Below, piece after piece: positions 26,190 to 32,875 of a stretch of 32,875 nucleotides of DNA. The stretch is from Dysgonamonadaceae bacterium (lineage in GTDB: Bacteria; Bacteroidota; Bacteroidia; Bacteroidales; Dysgonomonadaceae): contig JARICS010000038.1 of assembly GCA_029264035.1 (NCBI GenBank), positions 1 to 32,875 of the forward strand, read 5' to 3'. Below the pieces are notes generated by a model. That model made no database searches and was not told where the DNA came from. It saw nothing but the letters and a program-made list of their open reading frames with translations. The stretch's first letter is position 1. Each line of letters starts with the position of its first letter. The translations under genes and the position numbers were made by a program.

Positions 26190-28277
26190 ATGAGACAAAA
26201 ACTTTTATTCGTTCTACTATCTATTTTTGCCATTTCATCGGCTCAAACCAAGCCAACACAGCAATGGTTAGACCAAAAATTCTCCATGTTTATCCATTTC
26301 GGATTGTATTCGGAGTATGGTGGTGTTTATCAAGGCGAGCCTGTGAAACTTGGATATAGCGAACAAATTCAATCGTTTGCGGGCATTTTTAGCGATTGGT
26401 ATGGAGCAACTGCCAATGAGTTCAATCCTACTGAGTGGAATGCCGATAGCATAGTATCACTTGCAAAAGAAGCCGGAATGAAATCTATTGTGCTTACATC
26501 AAAGCATCACGATGGCTTTTGTATGTATCACTCTCAATATACTCCCTTCAATATTGTAGATGCCACACCTTATGGAAAAGATTTGATGAAAGAGCTATCC
26601 GATGCTTGTCACCGAGGAGGTATTGGATTTGCTGTCTATTACTCTTTAATTGATTGGCATTTTCCACAAGCCTATCCCATTTCAAGTCACAATGCCGACC
26701 CAATTACACCCCAACACTTTGAGTATAACATGAATCAGGTGAGAGAGATAATGACCAACTATGGCGATATTTCCGAAATATGGTTCGATATGGGTTCGCT
26801 CACGCTCAATCAGAGTAAAGAACTCTATGAATTGGTGAACGAATTACAGCCAAACTGCATGATTAGCGGAAGGTTGGGTAACGATTATGTAGACTTTAGT
26901 GTGATGGCCGATAATGAATATCCCGATTACAAACTGGGTGTTCCTTGGCAAACTGCTGCATCTATCTTTGATGAAACATGGGGTTACCGATCATGGCAAG
27001 AGCGTGGAAGCTTAGAAGAAAAAGTGGACGAAAAGATAAAGAGTTTAATAAAAGTGATTAGTCGCGGAGGCAACTACCTACTCAATATTGGACCGAAAGG
27101 AGATGGATCGGTTGTAGAATTTGAAAGTAATGTTTTGAAACATATAGGACAATGGGTGCAAGCCAACAGTGAAGCAATTTATGGAACAACTGCCAATCCG
27201 TTTCACGAAGTGTTTTCATGGGGCGATATCACCGCTAAGGACAATGCGCTTTATCTATTTATAGAAGATACTCCATCATCAGGAGAAATTTTCCTGTCAG
27301 GATTCGAAGGTAAGGTGAGCGAAGTAAAGGTATTATCCAACAATCAACTCTGCAATTATACTGAAACGAAAGAGGGATTAAAAATTCAATTGCAAACACT
27401 CGATTCAAACGATATACCTGTACTGAAAGTATCTTTCCAAGATTCATTCAGCGTAACGCCTTACAATGTTGTTCGGTCGGGGATGCTCTCTCAACACAAT
27501 GCTGTGAACACTTATGGACATTCAAGCCAAGACTATTATGGCGGATACAAGAGTTTGATAGGCTATGATTGGACTTTTAGCTCTAATAAAAAAAGAGTGA
27601 CCCCAACAATATACTTCTCAGAAAATGAGAAAGACAAACTTGTCTCTATTAGGATAGACGATGCACAGCAAGAGGTGTTGTTGTCGGGTGAAAACTCAAA
27701 AACTATACACCTGCCCAAAGGTAGTGTGAAATGGGGAAGTCTCTACAGCAAAAATGGAAGAGGAGTGTTTGGATTCATCGAAGAAGAAAATGGAGAGTTA
27801 ATTTCAGTAGATACAATTAGAAAAAACTGGACAACAATAGAGAACTTCAACTACGGAGAGCAACAAAAAATGAAGTTGAGACCACGTGGTAGCATGCTCT
27901 TCTTGCAAGAAATAGAATCATCAAAAGAGCAAACTGTTGCCATAGAAATAGGTAGTGGAAATGGCGTGTATATGTTGCTCAACGGAGAATATCTCACAGC
28001 ACACTTTTCTCCAGAACGAAAAGATTGGCAAACAGAGACTGTGTTGTTACCATTGAAAAAAGGCATGAATCAGTTGGTAATTAAATATTTCAACCGATTT
28101 GAAGATAATTTGAATTATAGCATTCAACCTTTAGCTACTTGGCAAGTCTATTCGCAAGAATTGCAGCCAACTGTGCTAAATGGTGACAAACTTCACAAAG
28201 TATCATTGAAGTTGGCACAGCCCAATTCAAAAGTATCACCCCTCAGGTTGAACAATGTTGAGATTAAAGTATTCTAA
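26190..28277 (+). CDS. GH29 alpha-L-fucosidase
   Basis: Signal peptide; KFSMFIHFGLYSEYGGVYQG, TSKHHDGFCMYHS, EIWFDMGS nucleophile region, RGGNYLLNIGPKGDG. Confidence 0.93.
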   Translation: MRQKLLFVLLSIFAISSAQTKPTQQWLDQKFSMFIHFGLYSEYGGVYQGEPVKLGYSEQIQSFAGIFSDWYGATANEFNPTEWNADSIVSLAKEAGMKSIVLTSKHHDGFCMYHSQYTPFNIVDATPYGKDLMKELSDACHRGGIGFAVYYSLIDWHFPQAYPISSHNADPITPQHFEYNMNQVREIMTNYGDISEIWFDMGSLTLNQSKELYELVNELQPNCMISGRLGNDYVDFSVMADNEYPDYKLGVPWQTAASIFDETWGYRSWQERGSLEEKVDEKIKSLIKVISRGGNYLLNIGPKGDGSVVEFESNVLKHIGQWVQANSEAIYGTTANPFHEVFSWGDITAKDNALYLFIEDTPSSGEIFLSGFEGKVSEVKVLSNNQLCNYTETKEGLKIQLQTLDSNDIPVLKVSFQDSFSVTPYNVVRSGMLSQHNAVNTYGHSSQDYYGGYKSLIGYDWTFSSNKKRVTPTIYFSENEKDKLVSIRIDDAQQEVLLSGENSKTIHLPKGSVKWGSLYSKNGRGVFGFIEEENGELISVDTIRKNWTTIENFNYGEQQKMKLRPRGSMLFLQEIESSKEQTVAIEIGSGNGVYMLLNGEYLTAHFSPERKDWQTETVLLPLKKGMNQLVIKYFNRFEDNLNYSIQPLATWQVYSQELQPTVLNGDKLHKVSLKLAQPNSKVSPLRLNNVEIKVF

Positions 28278-28340
28278 AGCATTACTTGAAATAACAACTT
28301 ACAACCCCATACAATATAAAATAGAGAATAGAATTATAGA

Positions 28341-29327
28341 ATGAAAATAGGCAATATTACTTTTCCTAAATATCCCGTGTTTTTGGCCCCCATGGAAGAT
28401 GTCACAGATATATCTTTCAGATTGATATGCAAGAATTTCGGTGCAGACATGGTTTACACCGAGTTTATATCGAGCGATGCTCTCATCCGCAATATAAAAC
28501 AGACAGAAAAAAAACTCACTATTTCCGAAGATGAGCGACCCGTAACCATTCAGATATATGGACGCGACCCCGAGGCGATGGTAGAGGCTGCCAAAATATG
28601 CGAAGAGGCCAATCCCGATATCATCGATATCAATTTTGGCTGCCCTGTTAAGAAAGTGGCAGGCAAGGGAGCAGGCTCAGGCATGTTGCGCACTCCCGAA
28701 TTGATGCTCGATATTACAAAACAAGTAGTGAAGGCTGTGAACATACCCGTAACAGTAAAGACAAGACTGGGATGGGACAATGACTCTAAAATAATTGTGC
28801 CTCTTGCAGAACAATTGCAAGATTGTGGTATACAAGCACTCACCATTCATGGACGAACGCGTGCAGCAATGTACACTGGCGAGGCCGATTGGTCTTTGAT
28901 AGCAGATGTAAAGAATAATCCACGCATGCACATTCCCATTATTGGCAACGGTGATGTAAACTCACCACAAGTGTGCAAACAACGCTTCGATGAAACAGGC
29001 GTGGATGCAGTAATGATTGGTCGTGCATGCTTTGGCTCTCCCTGGATATTTCGCGAAGTGAAACATTACTTAGAAACAGGAGAGCTATTACCCAAGGAGC
29101 CTTTTCAGTGGTATCTGGATGTGCTCAAACATCAAGTGTTACAATCTATAGAGCTGATAGATGAGACACGAGGCATTCTTCACATTCGTCGTCACTTAGC
29201 AGCATCGCCACTCTTTAAGGGCATACCTGACTTTAAACCCACCCGCATTGCTATGCTACGGGCAAATACATTAGAAGAACTGTTCGAAATTATGGATAAT
29301 ATAGGAGAGCGATTCGATTTGCATTAA
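28341..29327 (+). CDS. tRNA-dihydrouridine synthase (DusB-like)
   Basis: LAPMEDVTDISFRLICKNFGADMVYTEF, DINFGCPVKKVAGKGAGSGML, VTVKTRLGWD, TIHGRTRAAMYTGEADW, MIGRACFGSPWIF. Confidence 0.95.
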   Translation: MKIGNITFPKYPVFLAPMEDVTDISFRLICKNFGADMVYTEFISSDALIRNIKQTEKKLTISEDERPVTIQIYGRDPEAMVEAAKICEEANPDIIDINFGCPVKKVAGKGAGSGMLRTPELMLDITKQVVKAVNIPVTVKTRLGWDNDSKIIVPLAEQLQDCGIQALTIHGRTRAAMYTGEADWSLIADVKNNPRMHIPIIGNGDVNSPQVCKQRFDETGVDAVMIGRACFGSPWIFREVKHYLETGELLPKEPFQWYLDVLKHQVLQSIELIDETRGILHIRRHLAASPLFKGIPDFKPTRIAMLRANTLEELFEIMDNIGERFDLH

Positions 29328-29387
29328 ACTAACTGCGTAGCAATCAATCAAACTTCTAAACACTACATCCATTAAAACAAATAAGAT

Positions 29388-29747
29388 ATGAAAAAGAAAC
29401 TACTATTACTTACAGTCCTTCTTGCATATATCTTACATGCATCTGCTCAACAATCTATTGTTAAAGATTCCCTTGAGCAGTTTGTTGCTGAAAAAGTTGA
29501 AAGTATGCAGGCTCTTATTGGTCTTGACGATAAGCAAGCATATAAACTAAAAGAACTGGAACTAAACTTTTTATTGGATGTGAATGATGCAGAAAATTGT
29601 TTTTGGTGTAGAACTAAAAAACGTGTAGAAAAGCTGAAAGTAAAAAAACAAGAAAAACTTAAAGAAATATTGAGTCACGATCAGTTCATTAAATATGATG
29701 CTCTTGAGAATAATAAAATAAAGAAGCATCCAATATATATGAACTGA
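29388..29747 (+). CDS. Small secreted protein of unknown function
   Basis: Signal peptide MKKKLLLLTVLLAYILHASAQ then charged helical region; own start after a non-coding gap. Confidence 0.7.
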   Translation: MKKKLLLLTVLLAYILHASAQQSIVKDSLEQFVAEKVESMQALIGLDDKQAYKLKELELNFLLDVNDAENCFWCRTKKRVEKLKVKKQEKLKEILSHDQFIKYDALENNKIKKHPIYMN

Positions 29748-29799
29748 ATAGGTAAATAGTGTATAAGCAAAGAATATCTACCTTGCTCTCATGTATTGC

Positions 29800-29859
29800 A
29801 AAGTATATTACTAAAAGAGGCTACAAATTATTTGCAGCCTCTTTTTAGTAATATACTTT
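29800..29859. terminator. Unusually long bidirectional terminator palindrome
   Basis: AAAGTATATTACTAAAAGAGGCT ... AGCCTCTTTTTAGTAATATACTTT (23/24-nt arms, one bulged T) between convergent genes. Confidence 0.9.
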
Positions 29860-29865
29860 AGATGT

Positions 29866-31578
29866 CTAATTTCTTTCTTTCATCAATTCTTTTATTGTTT
29901 CTCCACGTACATCGTCGTACATTTCAAATCTGCTCTTGTCTTTAAATATAGAGTTGCTTCCTTCCACTTCAATCATTTTAGGAAAAGTAGCAATTTGCTT
30001 CTTCCAAGCCGATCTTGTATGGACACTACCGGTTATTTGCTCAATTGCCTTGTTTAAAAGAGGATCTTCTGTATTGCCAAAATCTACAAAGCGATTTCCA
30101 AGAGCTGTAAACTCATTCACTTCAAAGTCAGGTTTAAAACCTGCAGTAAAGTCAGATTCTCCTCTACTATTAGCGTATTTAACTACAATAGGCTGCATAC
30201 CCCATTTATTTTTCTTATCGTCTTTTTCATAGAGACTAATTGAACCTACGTTTTTACCATAAGTTGTTTCACCAATTAAAATAACATCCATGTATGGCTT
30301 CAATCCGTTTATAATTAGCTCACTAGCCGATGCACTACCGCCTGTAACCAATACGTAAAGGCGAGGAAGGTTTAGAGCAGGTACTGCAATGCTGGTTCCT
30401 TGTACTTTATCAACGAAATAATCTTTATTGTAATCAGCTCCATACTCTTTTTTGTATGCTGCATGCACTATATCGTTATATTCGGAGGTTACTAAAATAT
30501 TGTTAGTTGATCTATCTTTTACCAATGCACTTGCAAGTGCAAGAGCCGTTGATACCCTACCACCGCCATTGTAACGTAGGTCAAGAACCAATTCTGTAGC
30601 TCCCTTTGATTTTATACTTGACAAAGTATTCATTAGCAGTCTGTCATAACTATGCGTATCGTCACCCTTATCAGTAGCAAAGAAGTTGTAGACCAAATAA
30701 CCGATTTTCTTATTGTCAATTGTATACACGCTGTCCATATATACGGGAGTTTCGGCAAAGTTCTTTTCCATTTGAATGGTTACATCACCAGTAGCTTTTA
30801 GTTGATACTTATTTTCTGCTGTATTTAGCACAAAGTCTGCCATCGACAGAGTCTTTGAGCCTGAACCCGAAAATATAGATCTATAGTTACTGCTGTTGAT
30901 ATCTTTTCCATCAACAGCAATGATATAACGACCTCTCTTAATTCCTTTGGCATAAGCATCTGAACCTTTTTTTGGGTAAGTAACCATTGCATAATACTGA
31001 TCTTCACTAACTCTTGCGAAGAAGTATTCAAATCCAATTTCGTCAGAACTTACTCCACTCAAATCATTCAATAAATCTACATAGTTTTCTTGAATCCAAG
31101 AAAATCTGTCTCCTTCAGGATTTGAATTCTTGTTATAAGTATACAACAACGAGTTGAAGAATTTATCAGGTTTCATGCTGAAGTCAGGACTCTTGGGTAT
31201 CTTGTTGTTCCATAAATAATAGATATTCATCTCTTCAAATATCCAATTATTTACATACTTGTTCTCGTCTACTGTAGGAGGAATTGGGCCAATTGTTGCT
31301 ATTCCTTCTTTAGTAGCATCTATCACCGAAATAACAGTTCCATCTTTCAATGTAGCTGTTGCAGTAGGAGGAGTAACAGTTTTATCAATAGTAGCTTTAA
31401 CTGTTTCTGTTGCTCCTTTGCTGTAAAAAAGTGTGAAAACTTCACTTGAAGGATTGAATGTTGCACGAATAAGTGTACCCTTATTTGAATCATCAATAGG
31501 ATCGTTCTTATCTGAACATGAAGTTGTAACAAAAAACAGTGCAAATATTATTAATAGCAGCGCATGTATTCTTTTCAT
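29866..31578 (-). CDS. S41 family (C-terminal-processing-like) peptidase lipoprotein
   Basis: Lipobox TTSC; PDZ-like segment; ELVLDLRYNGGGRVSTALALASAL, VLVTGGSASASELIINGLKPY, GETTYGKNVGS. Confidence 0.9.
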   Translation of the reverse strand: MKRIHALLLIIFALFFVTTSCSDKNDPIDDSNKGTLIRATFNPSSEVFTLFYSKGATETVKATIDKTVTPPTATATLKDGTVISVIDATKEGIATIGPIPPTVDENKYVNNWIFEEMNIYYLWNNKIPKSPDFSMKPDKFFNSLLYTYNKNSNPEGDRFSWIQENYVDLLNDLSGVSSDEIGFEYFFARVSEDQYYAMVTYPKKGSDAYAKGIKRGRYIIAVDGKDINSSNYRSIFSGSGSKTLSMADFVLNTAENKYQLKATGDVTIQMEKNFAETPVYMDSVYTIDNKKIGYLVYNFFATDKGDDTHSYDRLLMNTLSSIKSKGATELVLDLRYNGGGRVSTALALASALVKDRSTNNILVTSEYNDIVHAAYKKEYGADYNKDYFVDKVQGTSIAVPALNLPRLYVLVTGGSASASELIINGLKPYMDVILIGETTYGKNVGSISLYEKDDKKNKWGMQPIVVKYANSRGESDFTAGFKPDFEVNEFTALGNRFVDFGNTEDPLLNKAIEQITGSVHTRSAWKKQIATFPKMIEVEGSNSIFKDKSRFEMYDDVRGETIKELMKERN

Positions 31579-31645
31579 AATTATAATGAGTTTGTTTCAT
31601 ATTTGAATAAAAAACAAGCTTTTAGTTTAATGAGATGGCAACAAA

Positions 31646-32257
31646 TCAAGAAATTAAATTGCCCTTTCCTTGTCGAGTAATCTCGGGCATGTCTCCTGTA
31701 CAATCAACTATGGTCGAAGGTTCAAGCTCTCCCTCTCCACCATCCACTACTATGTCTACAATATTAGCCCATTTTTCATGAATGAGCTCTGGGTGAGTTC
31801 TATATTCATCGCCTTCGTATTCATCTCCATTTAAAGATGTTGTCATTATGGGGTTTCCCAATTGAGTCACCAACTCCCTTATTATATTATTGTCAGGCAC
31901 ACGAATACCTACCGTCTTCCTATTTTTATAAATTTTAGGTAGGGTAGAGGTGGTGTTCAAAATGAAAGTGAAAGGTCCAGGCAAGTTTTTGCGCATCAAT
32001 TTAAAAGTGGTCGTATCCACCTTTGCATATTCGCTTATATCGCTTAGATCATAACAAATAATAGATAAATTGTTCCTTTGCGGGTTGATACCCTTCAAAG
32101 CACAGATTTTTTCAACTGCACGCACATTTAGAGCATCGCATCCAAGGGCATACAATGTATCGGTTGGGTATATAACTATACCTCCATTGCGCAACACTTC
32201 GATAACTTTATCGATTTCGCGCTGATTGGGGTTGTCTTCGTATATTTTTACTAACAT
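31646..32257 (-). CDS. YrdC/Sua5/YciO family protein (L-threonylcarbamoyladenylate synthase-like)
   Basis: LRNGGIVIYPTDTLYALGCDALN, LPGPFTFIL, TVGIRVPDN, IMTTSLNGDEYEGDEY, STIVDCTGDMPEITRQGKG. Confidence 0.9.
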   Translation of the reverse strand: MLVKIYEDNPNQREIDKVIEVLRNGGIVIYPTDTLYALGCDALNVRAVEKICALKGINPQRNNLSIICYDLSDISEYAKVDTTTFKLMRKNLPGPFTFILNTTSTLPKIYKNRKTVGIRVPDNNIIRELVTQLGNPIMTTSLNGDEYEGDEYRTHPELIHEKWANIVDIVVDGGEGELEPSTIVDCTGDMPEITRQGKGNLIS

Positions 32258-32661
32258 GCTACAAATATAGCGAAAAAGCTTGTCTGTGCAATTTTTTATT
32301 AGTTTTTATGAATCAATAGAAAAATTAGATGTTATTCTTTAGCTTTCACGATGGTGTGACTTTTGGAGTTGTATCTGTCGGTTGCAATATATTTCTTTCT
32401 GCGAATGTATAGGTTTAAATTTGAGTATTCAGAGTGTTAATGGTTGCTAATTAAACAACTATTTATAGACTACAATCATTGGCTACATTACAGCTTTTAT
32501 AGTCAAACCTAATCACAAATCTACTTTAAAATTGTGATTTCGCTTCTAACCAAGAGTTTTATCTGTCTCTCCTATTATTTCTATGGTTGCACAACTTTCA
32601 CTTTAAAAATATTAGCCTGTTATTTATTGCAAATCGCTATTAGATATAGCATATAAGAGTT

Positions 32662-32732
32662 GGAAATCAAATCCACCGTCGTGGATGGAACATTCATGTC
32701 ATGAAAATTGAATCCACGCCTGTGGAAATGTT
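32662..32732 (+). repeat. Intergenic double-hairpin repeat, copy 2
   Basis: ggaaatcaaATCCACcgtcGTGGATggaacattcATGTCATGAAAAttgaaTCCACgcctGTGGAaatgtt; aligns ungapped with the reverse complement of 7141-7211. Confidence 0.85.
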
Positions 32733-32875
32733 TTAAATTTCAAAAATGGTATTTTTTCGATCAAATATGGAATTAAAATGCGATGGATAAGTAAAAAACG
32801 CCCTAAAATTGAAAAGTCAATTTATGAGGATAGAATTCTACGAAGTGGATTGGATTTATAAGAGATGGAAAGCTA

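Overview
This 32.9-kb AT-rich window looks like a core chromosomal segment of a Bacteroidota (Bacteroidales-like) bacterium. The evidence is TAnnTTTG-type -7 boxes, DUF4369/DUF5106-type lipoproteins, and GH27/GH29 hydrolases. Identifiable genes include a GH27 alpha-galactosidase (cut by the window edge), a secreted HIU hydrolase, a GluR0-like ligand-gated channel gene broken by an in-frame stop, flavodoxin, ROK kinase, YifB/ComM, UDP-glucuronate decarboxylase plus GT2, upp, pckA, nadA, a tyrosine-phosphatase-like lipoprotein, a DEAD-box helicase, a biotin-dependent carboxylase/decarboxylase, gdhA, an M23 peptidase, a GH29 fucosidase, dus, an S41 protease and a YrdC/Sua5-family protein. There are two tRNA-Arg genes (CCT and TCT). 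I saw no CRISPR array, rRNA, prophage or intact transposase. The most interesting signals are non-coding: (1) a cluster of DnaA-box-like 9-mers between divergent nadA and the phosphatase-like gene, where gene polarity also changes (candidate oriC); (2) a near-identical 22-bp palindrome at matching promoter distance upstream of pckA and the biotin-carboxylase gene (candidate shared regulon at the PEP/pyruvate/oxaloacetate node); (3) a dispersed double-hairpin intergenic repeat with a conserved ATGTCATGAAAA core and a compensatory stem change between copies. Also notable are two proteins of catalytic folds that lack the expected catalytic residues. All homology calls come from motif recognition; no search was run.
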